This document shows positions 54,801 through 64,000 of a DNA stretch of 64,000 nucleotides, in pieces. The notes beneath the pieces are model-generated. The model saw nothing but the letters and a program-made list of their open reading frames with translations. It did not search any database and was not told where the DNA came from. The position numbers were made by a program, and so were the translations under genes. The DNA comes from Lotus japonicus (lineage: Eukaryota; Streptophyta; Magnoliopsida; Fabales; Fabaceae): assembly GCF_012489685.1 (NCBI RefSeq), contig NC_080043.1, positions 31,900,743 to 31,964,742 of the forward strand, given 5' to 3'. Position 1 is the stretch's first letter. Every line of letters starts with the position of its first letter.

Positions 54801-55659
54801 AATGTCGCCTGATGCGGTGTTTCGGCTGTGTAATACCGGGGATGAGATAGTGCTGCACTGTCTTAGAGACTGCTCTCGGGTTCAAGACGTTTGGAGGCGT
54901 TTGGGCTTTGATACGGTGGGGAACGTGTTCTCGGTTATGGATTCCAAGGTGTGGCTTCGTAGCTTGTTGCAGAACTCGGATCCTACGGCGGTGGCTACTC
55001 TTTGGTGGATTTGGAGGAGACGCAACACCTGGTGTATGGAAATGCAGTGGCTTCCTTGTCGGGTCCTTGATTCGAACATCTCTAGCTTGGCCATGGAGTT
55101 GGTAAGCGCGTTTACAGGTCTGGAGACAGGTCACCAGGGATCGCCTAGATTGGTTCAGTGGTTGCCAACGCTTCCGGGTAGTGTCGTTCTTAATGTGGAT
55201 GGCAACGTCCGGGATGTGCCTAGTCGTGGTGGATTAGGTGGTTGTTTCCGCAGCACTGAGGGGCAGTGGATGGGTGGTTTCTTTGGCTATCGAGATGATG
55301 CGTGTATTCTTCATCTTGAATTACTGAGAATCCATCAGGGCTTAACTCTTGCGTGGGAGCGAGGGTATCGAGTTGTTGAGTGTCAATCTGACTCTTTAGA
55401 TGCTGTGAACCTTATTTTGTCTGTGCCTCCTTCCAGACATCTATATGCGTCTTTGATTTGGGATATTAAGGATCTCATATCTAGGACTTGGATGGTGAAG
55501 CTTCTTCATACTTTGCGTGAAGGGAATGCGTGCGCAGATTTTCTAGCTAAGCATGGCGCGAGTCAGAATAAAGCCTTGGTGTTGGTTGAGCAGCCAGTGG
55601 CAGCCTTGGGTTTGCTTCTCCTTGCGGATGCAGCGGGTGTCTCCTTTGTGAGGCCTTAG
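51784..55659 (+). CDS. LINE ORF2: truncated endonuclease, RT, zf-RVT, RNase H
   Basis: Frame open to TAG 55657-55659. Residues counted from the GTG at 51808; no ATG is near the start, and the frame extends back to overlap ORF1. It retains the later APE-type endonuclease motifs (LLGDFND ~60; SDHNPI ~146) but lacks the first ~90-100 residues with the catalytic Asn and Glu. RT is complete (KLDLEKAYDRVDW ~501; GLRQGDPLSPYLF; FADDVFLF ~607), then the zf-RVT region (WRLKAPLKCIIVIWLACH ~970) and a C-terminal RNase H (LNVDGN, LELLRIHQGL; ~1128-1265). Confidence 0.9.
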   Translation: MWALARFDVKDSISVLSSHPQVISLKIASGHSSWVCSGVYASPIPLQRRLLWDHLRAIAGSIQESWALLGDFNDTTGASEQRGGVFSSSRARMFLDNINSCDLVDIGASGLQFSWFRRCAGRLPIHKRLDRALASLLWRTTFPEGGLEVLPRLHSDHNPIILRCGKKVESRGQRPCRFEAAWMMHPQYKKVVVDAWAKGRPCVPIALHEVREDSVDFNRKTFGNIYRRKKHVENCIATVQTKLETVDSIALFLQLEGLKKEHSDILAQEEMLWFQKSWEKWVKYGDRNTTFFHAQTVIRRKRNRITSLILPDGSRCDDADRFQQGAIDFFKSLFAGTVDVDTTCLPTPDLPVIPSEHVPLLVQEVFKDEVFAALQQMGSYKAPGPDGFHAAFYKSYWDVVGDDVFLYIKKVFETQQVDPALGETLVVLIPKCDCPASYKDFRPISLCNVLYKLITKILVNRIRPILNDIISPMQSSFIPGRSTSDNAISLQEIAYHQRKARKKGGNLVFKLDLEKAYDRVDWRFLEATLVAFGFPEACINLIMRCVSASQLSILWNGERSETFAAKRGLRQGDPLSPYLFVLCMERLSSAISSAVLQGRWDPICTVRNGPGLSHLFFADDVFLFVKARNNQVRFLKTLLDTFCRASGMKVNEAKSKILGCNGMSLQKKNCIAAIAGIQFTSDIGWYLGFPIFQRRVTARDFEYIFDRINGRLASWKSKLLNRAGRLTLAQSVVSAMPAYCMSQVWVPQGICDRLDAVVKNFVWKDRHGRGINLVGWDRIAQPKKCGGLGLRKARDHNVALLGKQVWPLVSDCEKPWVSLMKAKYFPGGCFLSSEAKPWSPVWRAFLKTRDIFHSGFEFQVGDGQSSLWYRPWCSPVPLCQLVPFVDIHDIELRIRDIWDNGVWRLEWLWTQVPGHVGSLIRQFPARLNARVCDGVRWKGHISGNYSTSSGYNWLLESRGILGHGSLDSGSSWGWIWRLKAPLKCIIVIWLACHNALPTNECRFRRGMSPDAVFRLCNTGDEIVLHCLRDCSRVQDVWRRLGFDTVGNVFSVMDSKVWLRSLLQNSDPTAVATLWWIWRRRNTWCMEMQWLPCRVLDSNISSLAMELVSAFTGLETGHQGSPRLVQWLPTLPGSVVLNVDGNVRDVPSRGGLGGCFRSTEGQWMGGFFGYRDDACILHLELLRIHQGLTLAWERGYRVVECQSDSLDAVNLILSVPPSRHLYASLIWDIKDLISRTWMVKLLHTLREGNACADFLAKHGASQNKALVLVEQPVAALGLLLLADAAGVSFVRP

Positions 55660-55710
55660 TTTTTGTTTCTTTTAGTCGCTGTACCAAAAAAAAGAGAGCG
55701 ACAAGGAGAA

Positions 55711-56429
55711 TGATGGAGAGCGGCGATCTTAGGGTTGAAAGCGTGAGAAATGAGAAGAGGAGAAGGAGGCAAAAACGTCGTGCCGGAGGCGATATTGTGA
55801 TGGAAACCGCTAACCCCTTTTTCCTAAACCTTACACCTTCTTCTTCTCCACATTCTCTCTTCCTCCCAAGGCAACCTCATCACAGATTCACCATGACAAT
55901 TGGTTGTGCACCTTTCTCTATCTTCTTGTTCATCTCTTCCTCGATTCTTCTTCCATGTTATGCACACTATTTCGACATAATATCAAGAGCATTTCCTGCT
56001 TCAACGTTCTCTGATACTCTAGAGTCTGTGTTCTCTGATACTGCAGAGTGCTCCGTTCTTCTTGGTGCAGTTCCTAAATCGATTTCGTAGATTGATTTTG
56101 GGATTTTTTTGTTCTTCCTTATAGGTTGTTATTCATGAATCAATTTTGAGATCGATTTGAGGTTTTGGTTAACCGTTCCCCCAATTGCTTCAATTAGCTT
56201 CTGATTTCATTCTCTCTATCTTCAATTGCTCTGATTAGCTTTATACTTCAACTCTCATGGCGAATCTATGATAAAGTTGCCTTGGGAGGAAGAGAGAGTG
56301 GGGAGAAGAGAAAGATGGAAGGTTGAAGAAGAAGAAGAAGGGGTTGCGTGTATAGGGATCACATGTATGCATGGGGTTGCGTACTTGAGTGTGTAAGGCT
56401 CACATGTATGCCTCTATGATTTCGTCCCT
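55711..56429 (+). other. Interior of the MULE-like element with a 126-codon frame
   Basis: 55710-56090 is open and codes for a basic N-terminus (RRRRQKRRAG), a hydrophobic stretch (FSIFLFISSSILLPCYA) and a Ser-rich tail. It spans the 3' TSD of the LINE, and before that insertion it would have begun differently. Possibly a captured gene piece; not recognised. Confidence 0.3.
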
Positions 56430-56750
56430 CTCTCCTAATAAGGCTCCACGTCAATTAAAATGTGCCACGTAGGAAGAAAACGTTAGAAATTTGACAAAAA
56501 GGTGAAAATGTTGATAGAGGGTAACATGTGGGAGTAAGACTACTATTTTTATAGTTGAGGAACTCTGTTTGCACATTCGCCTTTTGTGGGGGATCAAAAG
56601 TGCATTTAAGCCTTTAAATTACACACATGACATGACAGACACATCATCTTAAAGACATACACACGCAAACAGTAGGAAAGAACACTACTTTTTTAAAAGC
56701 ATAAAAGAAACATCCATAGGTTTTAATGGTATAGAAATGCTAGCAACATC

Positions 56751-57291
56751 GGGCCTGTTTGTTAACCCTTTTCAAAAATGGTTCTCAAAACTGTTTTATG
56801 AATCAATTCTCGGAAATTGTTTTTGGGGAGAGATTGGAGAAAAAACTTATTTGATAATTCTAGTTTTGAAAATTGTTTTTGAAATGAAAAAACAGAAAAC
56901 TTGTTTAGTAAAATCATTTTGAAAACCTGTTTTGAAAACTAAGAAAATAAAAAACTTGTTTGATTGTGTTGCTTTCTTTTATCCAAAGGCTTCTTCCCAA
57001 CCCGGACATCTTACCTCCCTCCCACCCACCCACCCTCTTATAGTTATGATAAACGAGTAGACAATGAAATGGATAAAAAAGGGGAGCATGAGAGATAGAT
57101 CATCATGAAGACAAATATAATTATAAAAATCCAATCTATCAATTCTTTCACAATCTTAAAAACAGATTGAAAGGGAAAATTGAAAACAGTTTTTAGAATT
57201 AAAAACAGATTTTTATCACCCAAGCAAGTTTTCAGTTTTTTAATTTTCAAAAACTGAAAACAGTTTTTAAAAAGGGTTATCAAACAGGCCC
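56751..57291. mobile_element. MITE with GGGCCTGTTTG termini
   Basis: 541 bp with inverted ends GGGCCTGTTTGTTAACCC and GGGTTATCAAACAGGCCC and AT-rich inner repeats (TTTTGAAAA..GTTTTT). The ends resemble Tourist/Harbinger MITEs. It sits within a half copy of the GCTAGCAAC repeat family also seen at 19119. Flanking duplication is not certain. Confidence 0.65.
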
Positions 57292-59537
57292 ATACTCTTT
57301 TAAGCACATTTCTAACAACTCATTGGTTCAATTTTTTAAAAGTCAGCACATTTGTCTCAACGAAATTCTCTCAAACCACTTTCTAAGAGAGTGTGGTCAT
57401 GCCTCCCTTACATGGCTTAATAGAGAGATGACTAGTGTAACTTTTTTAACATGTCATCAGTTTGACTAGAAAGTTTTTTACTTTGCATTTTTAGTCCCTA
57501 CACCTGTTTCAATTTCTCTTTTCTAGCCTCAGACTTATTTGTAATTATTACTGTGTAATTATTTATTTACTGAAAAAAATTATATTGTTTAAAAAATCAA
57601 AATTCATTATTAATTATCTAAACCCGTAGCAACCACCAGAGTTCCCCCTTGAACCATCTATTAACCACCAGAGTTCCCCCTCATTAGCCTAGTGTCGTTC
57701 ACTTCTTCGTCTCTTACTTCAGTAGTCATGCGTTGTTCGCGTCACCTACTTTAGCGTTTGGGGCATCAATTATGTTTCGTCTTTGTGAGAAGCACCCCCA
57801 TAACCGACGAATCAAGCGTCTAATCCATCGGTACTATCAATAACATTGCAATAACCTATTTCCTTCACTAAATAATAAGCAAGCCGAAGTGAAGTACTCA
57901 TCGATCACGAGTTCATTACTTATGTGAATCATAGCTCCTTAGACAACCACATCATTCATTTAGCATATATTGTTCTCAATCGGAGGACAATAAATGTACC
58001 AAAATCCTTGTACTCTTTTCTATCTCCTGTTATTTTTGTTTTGGATTTTGTACCAAATTCACAATTCCATTTTATTTATATTTTTAATATCTATATATAG
58101 TATACAATCCAAACTTTACCTTCATACACATCAAGTGGAATCACCATAATAGCTCTGCTCCAAGAAAATTCTTGCACCCCGTGTCCTTCCCTCGGGCGTT
58201 TTGCCTACATGGCACGATCTAAGCTTTTTCATACTGCTGAATATTTTACATGAAAATACATTCATGTTAAAATAAATAGAAACCAATACTAATAAAAGAG
58301 AAGTCACAAGTGGATCACATTTATAATTCTCACAAAGTTTTTCTCAAGAGACAACAGAGTAGAGATAAACTATGTTCACAAACACTCACAAATATGAGAA
58401 TTCTCAAAATATGACTTAAGTTGACCCAAAATACAAAGATAACTCCTTTTTTACAGTGAGAGCCTCAAAAGGCGTGCACATAAAGTGGGCTAGACCCATC
58501 TTTGCGAAAAAAGCCCAAACCACTAATTGGACCACTATACTAGTCCAAAACCTAATAAGCTAATAAACATTTCGTAAGCTCAATCCTAACTCTATGCAGA
58601 CGCAAAAGCTCAAACCTAAACATGATTGGCCCATATACAAGTTCAACATAAAATACAATAAAAAACACTAAGTTCTATGTAGGTTAAATTAAATAGCAGC
58701 CCAAAAAGCAAAGAACATACCAAAAATAGGAAAATAATATCTATACAAGCTATAATGGAAGTCAAGTCTTGAAAGATTACTCCAATAAACTTTCCATAGA
58801 AGACTCCATCCTAGGTTCTCCCTCTATAGGCAAACATGCATCACTATTGCTCTGTTTGGTTATATTGAAAATCAGAGGAGGAAAAAGTAGTGTAAGAAAA
58901 AATAGTTTCCATGCGTTTGGTTTGTCATGAAAAGTGAGAGGAAAGAAGAATCCTGCTGAGTCCCACACAATTATTTGTTCCATCCGCTAGTGTGCGGAAA
59001 ACTGACCAAGGGAGGATCCATCATCGTGAAAAAATAATAAAAAAGATAATTCAAGTGATAATAGCTGAGTCAATTGCATGAGTGCATGTAAATCCCCAAC
59101 AATGTAGTCAATTTGTTCAATCATTGCTTAGAAATAACATATTCTACATTCAACACTCTTGAGTTTTCAAATAAAAGAGATACTAACATAAGTGGACTTG
59201 AAAGAAAACGAAATGTAAAACACAGCTAAGTAGCTATCAACTACAATGACACAAAAATTGACATGAAGGTCTAAGGAAGATACTGAATGTTGGACTAATT
59301 AATTTCGATTGGAAAAACATTCCTCGCTTTTTACTCCCTCCCTTTTCTTGTTGCCAATAATTGTCTTCAATCAGTTTCTGCTCATCTTGCTTTTCAATCT
59401 CGTCCAAAGACTTTCAGAAATTTGAAATACTCAGAATAAATGCACTGATGGTGGCATCAACCAATCCATAATGGAAGGGTTGATTCTTTTTCTTCATCCC
59501 ACCTCATCATATCCAGGTGGACATCACCCGGGGGAGT
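57292..59537. other. Intergenic DNA and 3' flank of TNL gene B
   Basis: 57292-59080 has no credible gene or complete element; short ORFs such as 58777-58983 lack features. From about 59090 it is homologous to the downstream flank of TNL gene A. Confidence 0.55.
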
Positions 59538-59574
59538 TTAAGCACTTACTACTTGATTATTGGATTCTTGAGCG
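59538..59574 (-). CDS. TNL B terminal exon
   Basis: After CTGACAG the frame AQESNNQVVSA ends in TAA. It aligns with [12 protein letters not shown] in gene A, where the frame goes on 23 residues. The acceptor is inferred and differs in position from that of A. Confidence 0.4.
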
Positions 59575-62500
59575 CTGTCAGTGGACATTTACCTTCATAC
59601 ACAACAATAAAGTAGCAGGAAGTACCTCAAATATTCGCATTAAATCATTATTGATAAAAGCTTTACTAGGCATTAATAGCATGCAATCATGAATTCCAAC
59701 GGAAAATGAGTAATCAGAATCTAGTTAGAGTTATGGTTCCGACAGAGGGACCTATTATAAGCCCAAAAGAAAGAACGTTCAAGATAAATTAATGGACGGT
59801 AGCCTTTTACTAATGATTGATAGCTTCTTAGGAGAGCTTAAAAGTATGGAAAAAGTTATCTTCACATATGACCTCCACCTAAGTAATATATGAAGAAAAG
59901 AAGGAAAAAAGAGTGATGTGATAGAAAAATAAGAGAGATATGAAGAGAGAGTAAGTGAATTGATATGGGGAGAGAAAACGAGGTGTGTATGTATCAAAAC
60001 TCTAAAAGTATATCACAGATATCAAAAATTTGTTCTGAATGTATAAATGACATGCGGAAGAAAAAGAGATGGGTTCGTACCTTGAAATGGGTTTACAACT
60101 CAATTGCTGGTTAGAAAAGCAGCAAGACCCAATCAAGATACCAGCCAGACCGAACCAGTAAGGCTTTGAACACCATTGTGTTCAATCAGTTTATGCTCTT
60201 CTTGTTTTGCAAACTCGTCCAATGACTTTTAGAAATTTGAAGTACTTGGAATAAATGCCCTGTTGGTATGCATCAACCCATCTTTCAAAGACAGATTGAT
60301 TCATTTTCTTCATCCCACCTCTTCACACACAATAAAGTAACAGGAAGCATCTCAAATATTAGAAATCAAATCGTTATTGATACAAAGCTTCACTCTGCAT
60401 AGTAGCATACAATCATGAATTCCAAAGGGAAATGAGTAACCAAGATCTAAATTCAAAGTTATGGTTTAGAGGGAACTAATATAAACCCAAAATAAAAAAT
60501 ATATACTGCAAATCAAATGGATGATAACCTTTTACTTATGATAGATAGCTTAAAAGGATTTCATAAAAAAAATGATTCTTAACATGCAAATGTTTTGGGA
60601 AACCAAAAAAAGATGGGTTTGTAGTACCTTAAAATGGGTTTATGTCTCCATCGCTGGTTAGAGAAGTAGCGAGACCAAATCAAGATAACAGCTAGACCAA
60701 TCAACCAGAAAGGCTTTGAAGTCAGAACGGCTCGAACACAGGAAGGAAGTATGGAAAAGAGTCTAACAAATCTCTAATACCATAAACAAAGAGAAACAGA
60801 ACCTCGTGAATGAAACAATACGGTGAGAACAAATAAAATTAAAGTTCAAAGGTGCTCATTCTAATCCATTCTAACAGTTGAAGCAGTTCATTGTGTCCTA
60901 CAACTATTACCAAATTTATGAGGTAACTGAGCTGCTTGCATAAAAATAACGAAAAACAACATTCATATAGAATGTGCATAAGGTTAGACTATTATTACTT
61001 ACATTTTCATCACCACCGGAAATAGCAACATTCTTATCTGGCTCACAGTAGTGCTCTGCCTTTTTGTCAATTGGTTCATCATATATGAGATAAACAACTG
61101 ACTTCTTCACAGTGAATCCATTTTCAAAAACAACAACCACCTTCACTTCATTACCAGGTTCTATATTCGATACTACTTTCTGCCACTCCTCTTCATCGAA
61201 GGAATCTAATGCATCTTTCTTATAGAGCTGAATGGTGTTCTTTGTGCAATTTATCACCAACAAACTTTTCAGGCCTTCTGATGTGATGTTGTTTGAGGAA
61301 GAAGAATAGACAATGCACATGATTGCCTTCAAGTTACGCCCATCCACTTGAGGGACTTCAAAAGTTACAGAAGAACATCCACTATTGAATGCTAACCAAT
61401 CAGGATAGTTGTCACTTGGAAGTAAACCCGACCCGATGGGGTTCATTTTCTGCACAGTGAACATTTATAAAAATGATTCTATAACTTATTTAAATGAATG
61501 AGTGAGTAAAGAGTCTATAAAATTATTTAAAATTGTAATGTATAACACAAACTCATTTGTATTTCTAAATAGAACATTATAAAGAAACGGTAGCATGTGT
61601 GTAAAGAGGGGGGGGGGGGAGAGAGAGAGAGAGAGAGAACCTGTAAAATGATTTCTTTGAGAATATTGGTGACATGACAGTTCATTCCCATTTGTATCAA
61701 AAGAGAAGTCAAGGAATTTTTTGACCCTGATATGCGAACTTGGCTGTGACAATCAATTAAAGCAGAACTATTGTTTGAGACATGAGATGTGCTTGGTGTT
61801 CCTTCTAATTCCCCAAAATTTGTGGTTTTTAGTGTATCCAAAATTATTTCTACACTTTGATTCAGCTGAACTTCTGAGTCGCACTTCACCCAAAGGCGTT
61901 GAAGCTTGGAAAGATCTTTAAGAGCATGTAATAGACCATAGGATCTACTTTTTTCTTCATCCAAGAGGTTAAGGGACATCCCTGCAGCAGATGTTTGAAC
62001 TTGGGATAAAATATTATTAGTTGGAGACATCCAAGACTGTATAATTGATGGAAATACATCACGTGAGAACCCTTCATAGCCGCACAAAGAAATATATCCA
62101 ATGCTTTTTGATCTTACTACAGCAAAGGGAACTCTTGTTATAGCAGTGTTATCTGCAACCAGGGTGGTTAAAGATACCATTTGTTCTATATCCTCTTCCA
62201 ACTTGTCAATTTTTGAACATCCAGACAAAATGAGAGTTTTTAACGACTTCAACTTATAGATGCTTCTTGGAAGTGAATGAAGGCTGGTACAGTTCTTCAA
62301 ATTTATCAGAAGCAGTTTATTGAGATTTCCAATAGTATGAGAAATCAAAGACAAACTAGTACAACCTTTCAGTACTAGCTTTTCAAGATTTGGTAAGTCT
62401 GAAAAGTCTGGAGTTTGTCTCAAGTTAGGAGAATGACTAAGATTCAGAAACTTGAGCTTCTTCAGCATCTGGTAGAAAGAAATTTGAAACCACTTTGTTA

Positions 62501-64000
62501 GAAAAGCAGCATAGGAAAAAAAGATGAAAAATAAAAAAGTATGATTCAAAGATGTCCAATGGTTTAAAATGTCCCGGAAAGATATGTATTATTCATTTTA
62601 CTTTTTTAGTCACGCTGGTGTCTCATATGGTCCGGGACCCGTAAGTGGATGGACAAGATATAAAAAACTCAAGTGAAAACTTTTACCCGCCATTGATATA
62701 TTGTTAGAAATTAAAATTGGCAGTTGGAATTTTCAAACAAGGTTGTCACTATTAGTTTGCTTTGAAAAGTTAAAAAAAAAAAGAGTTGTTCCAAGATTAG
62801 ACTCCTACGATGTTGGATGGAAACAATTTATGGAAAGCTAGAAATTAGCATCTTCCAATTAGTATAGGTATCATTCCATTGAAATATGCAGAGTACGTGA
62901 GATAGAGAATAACAAGAGAAAAGTTGAGAGAAAGCTCTAACGACTAACGAGCATAGAGAATTCTTGCTATTAACTTTAGTGTATTATTTCTTAAATAGAA
63001 ATATTTAGTGAAGTTAATGTTTTTTACTTGAGTGTATTTTTCATAAAGCACCTAAATTTAAACAAGGCAAATTTATCTTATTTGACATCGGAGCATGTTA
63101 TATCAAATGACAACTACTTAAAAATGGTGTCATAAACATGGCACCGTGGAAGCAACTTATTCACTGCCTCAAAATCACTCGTCACCAACTTATGTGCTAA
63201 CAGATCAACCTTCCCCTTGGGCGAGGCTGAAGAGTGTCCCCTTGCTACTCTGTCCCTGGAACTGACCTTTCCTCCACCTTCAAGGTCAGGTGGTTTGGCT
63301 TGCTGGACACCCCAGACGCTCCTCTTCCATCCCCGAGTCAACATTCCCCCCACTATTTTTTCGTTGATTTTTGTAAGTTGTTTGGTAAGATAGAAAGAGA
63401 AGAGAAAGAATGACGTGGATTCTTTCTCGCTTTGTTTGATGAACAGAGAATGGAAAGAGAGAAGATTTGTTTATGTCAAATGACATTTTTATCCTAAAGG
63501 TAAAAATTAATCACCACTCTCACATTCCTCTCCACTTTGGCTAAGACTCCTAAAACTAAAAGTGCTTGGAACCAAATCTTATTTCTCTCTCTCTCTCTCT
63601 CTCTGTCTGTCTCACAACATACCAAACACAGTTGGTAACCTCTCTCTCTCTCTCTCTCTCTCGGCATTCCATCATCAAACAAACACACTGTTTATATTTA
63701 TGTACGAAATCATTCAAAGAGATATTTAAAATCAGTGACTGAAATATCATAATAATTTTTGCTCCTAGCAAGACCCCACTCACCAACCAGCATATATCAA
63801 ATTTCCAAATTTTAAATATATAAAAAAGAATTTTACTCGTACCTGGGACTTCTTCCAAACTTGTTCCAGATTGGAATATTTGAAGTCAATGGCAACTAGA
63901 CTATTCTGATGAAAGTCTGGTGGTGTATATTTTAAAGGAAATTTATGCCAGCAAAGCCATCTAAGATCTCTTGAAAGATACTTATAATCTCCATCAATTT
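59538..64000 (-). CDS. TNL gene B, 3' part (LRR, C-JID, alternative tail exons); runs off the right edge
   Basis: Inferred exons on the minus strand: >64000-63843 (first LRR exon), 62468-61641 (LRR), 61449-61003 (C-JID), then either 60713-60628 or 60163-60081 (hydrophobic tail), and 59574-59538 (last exon, TAA). All visible exons are open and junction phases fit. TIR and NB-ARC lie outside the window. It duplicates gene A but lacks A's frameshift in the LRR exon. The terminal exon is shorter than in A because of an earlier stop. As a TNL it would be an intracellular immune receptor. Confidence 0.7.
60081..60163 (-). CDS. TNL B hydrophobic tail exon, downstream copy
   Basis: Acceptor TTCAAAG, then [16 protein letters not shown] and a polar end, donor AAG|GTACGA. 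Same length (83 bp) and phase as the exon in gene A. Lies in a duplicated block that repeats at 60628-60713. Confidence 0.5.
60628..60713 (-). CDS. TNL B hydrophobic tail exon, upstream copy
   Basis: Acceptor TTCAAAG, then PFWLIGLAVILIWSRYF and a basic end (RWRHKPILR), donor AAG|GTACTA. 86 bp, so it also leaves phase 2. This copy has the longest hydrophobic run and the best transmembrane-like pattern of the three. Confidence 0.55.
61003..61449 (-). CDS. TNL B C-JID exon
   Basis: 149 codons, the same length as in gene A ([37 protein letters not shown]), from acceptor TGTGCAG to donor AAT|GTAAGT. If the intron is retained, translation would run on to a stop near 60916. Confidence 0.85.
61612..61640. 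repeat. Poly-G then (GA)n microsatellite at a splice donor
   Basis: A G run followed by GA dinucleotides ends next to the donor of the TNL B LRR exon, inside the 191-bp intron. Confidence 0.85.
61641..62468 (-). CDS. TNL B main LRR exon
   Basis: 276 codons, phase 0 at both ends. LRRs as in gene A ([43 protein letters not shown]). It reads openly through NILKEIILQ to the donor CAG|GTTCTC, showing what gene A lost by its one-base insertion. Confidence 0.88.
62469..63842 (-). other. Enlarged intron of TNL B
   Basis: 1374 bp compared with 169 bp for the same intron in gene A. The first ~120 bases next to the LRR exon match A; the rest is inserted DNA with two (CT)n runs (63584-63606 and 63640-63662) and a GTTTGGTAAGATAGA segment near 63380. 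No element could be delimited. Confidence 0.6.
63843..64000 (-). CDS. TNL B first LRR exon (partial at window edge)
   Basis: Encodes [20 protein letters not shown], then [20 protein letters not shown] and QVWKKSQ before donor CAG|GTACGA. It corresponds to the second half of the exon 20362-20640 in gene A. Confidence 0.85.

Larger units (their letters stand above)
50468..55693 (+). mobile_element. L1-type LINE with 17-bp TSD, full-length in extent but defective
   Basis: Two ORFs and a short A-rich tail (ACCAAAAAAAA) bounded by the perfect 17-bp duplication GAGAGCGACAAGGAGAA (50451-50467 and 55694-55710). The length of 5.2 kb and ORF order are typical of plant L1 elements. A frame break near the ORF1 start and loss of the N-terminal half of the endonuclease show it cannot retrotranspose by itself. 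It inserted into the MULE-like element 49941-56612. Confidence 0.9.
49941..56612. mobile_element. MULE-like element hosting a Stowaway MITE and a LINE
   Basis: Left arm (49941-49990 and 50296-50400) and right arm (56430-56612) are inverted copies: GGCTCAATTGCA against TGCATTTAAGCC, ACATGTTAC near both, and GACGTGGAG..TTATTAGGAGA. Flanks TTTAAAATA and TTTAAATTA are a 9-bp duplication with one mismatch. Without its insertions it is about 1.1 kb. The interior at 55711-56090 has a 126-codon frame of no recognised family. Confidence 0.65.

Noticed and set aside
63494..63858. Arg/Glu-rich minus ORFs
   Set aside because: Translations of (CT)n microsatellites inside the TNL B intron.

Overview
The window is plant nuclear DNA from a eudicot, most likely a papilionoid legume. 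Evidence: two TIR-NBS-LRR (TNL) disease-resistance genes with the post-LRR C-JID exon, a class absent from grasses; exons of a PEAPOD (PPD/BIG SEEDS1-type) gene, also missing from grasses; a SIRE/Maximus-type Ty1-copia element; L1-type LINEs; and long Ty3-gypsy LTRs. The legume assignment rests on remembered resemblance of the TNL and PPD proteins and was not checked by a search. No rRNA, tRNA, CRISPR or bacterial-type features were seen.

Layout. 1-16.5 kb is a pile of decayed repeats: simple repeats, a MULE-like remnant, LTR remnants, two Ty3-gypsy solo LTRs (3351-6786 and 9613-13529), and a decayed Ty3-gypsy gag interrupted by one of those solo LTRs and by a 1.29-kb element. 17.3-25.05 kb holds most of TNL gene A on the minus strand. 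Its first two exons appear to be PPD exons: exon 2 at 24973-25046 and exon 1 at 42577-42712. All inferred splice junctions are GT-AG and phase-compatible, so the locus reads as a PPD-TIR-NBS-LRR-C-JID fusion with a short hydrophobic tail. Its 17.5-kb first intron is almost filled by a Helitron (25099-42417), which carries a young 12.2-kb Sirevirus-like element (29449-41647; LTRs differ at one base in 1219).

43-57 kb is a second TE block: a MULE with 9-bp target duplication (43159-44698), a Ty3-gypsy LTR end, a LINE fragment split by a third solo LTR (46586-48922), a Harbinger-like MITE, and a larger MULE-like element (49941-56612) that took in a Stowaway-like MITE and a full-length but defective LINE (50468-55693, 17-bp TSD). 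59.1-64 kb holds the 3' part of a second TNL (gene B), which runs off the right edge. B and A are diverged duplicates. B has two tandem copies of the hydrophobic-tail exon that can only be used one at a time.

How it fits together: the only host genes supported here are the two TNL loci (intracellular immune receptors) and the PPD-derived exons joined to one of them. Gene A carries two single-base frameshifts of opposite sign, so this allele is probably broken unless they are sequence errors. The rest is layered transposable elements whose nesting order can be read from target-site duplications.
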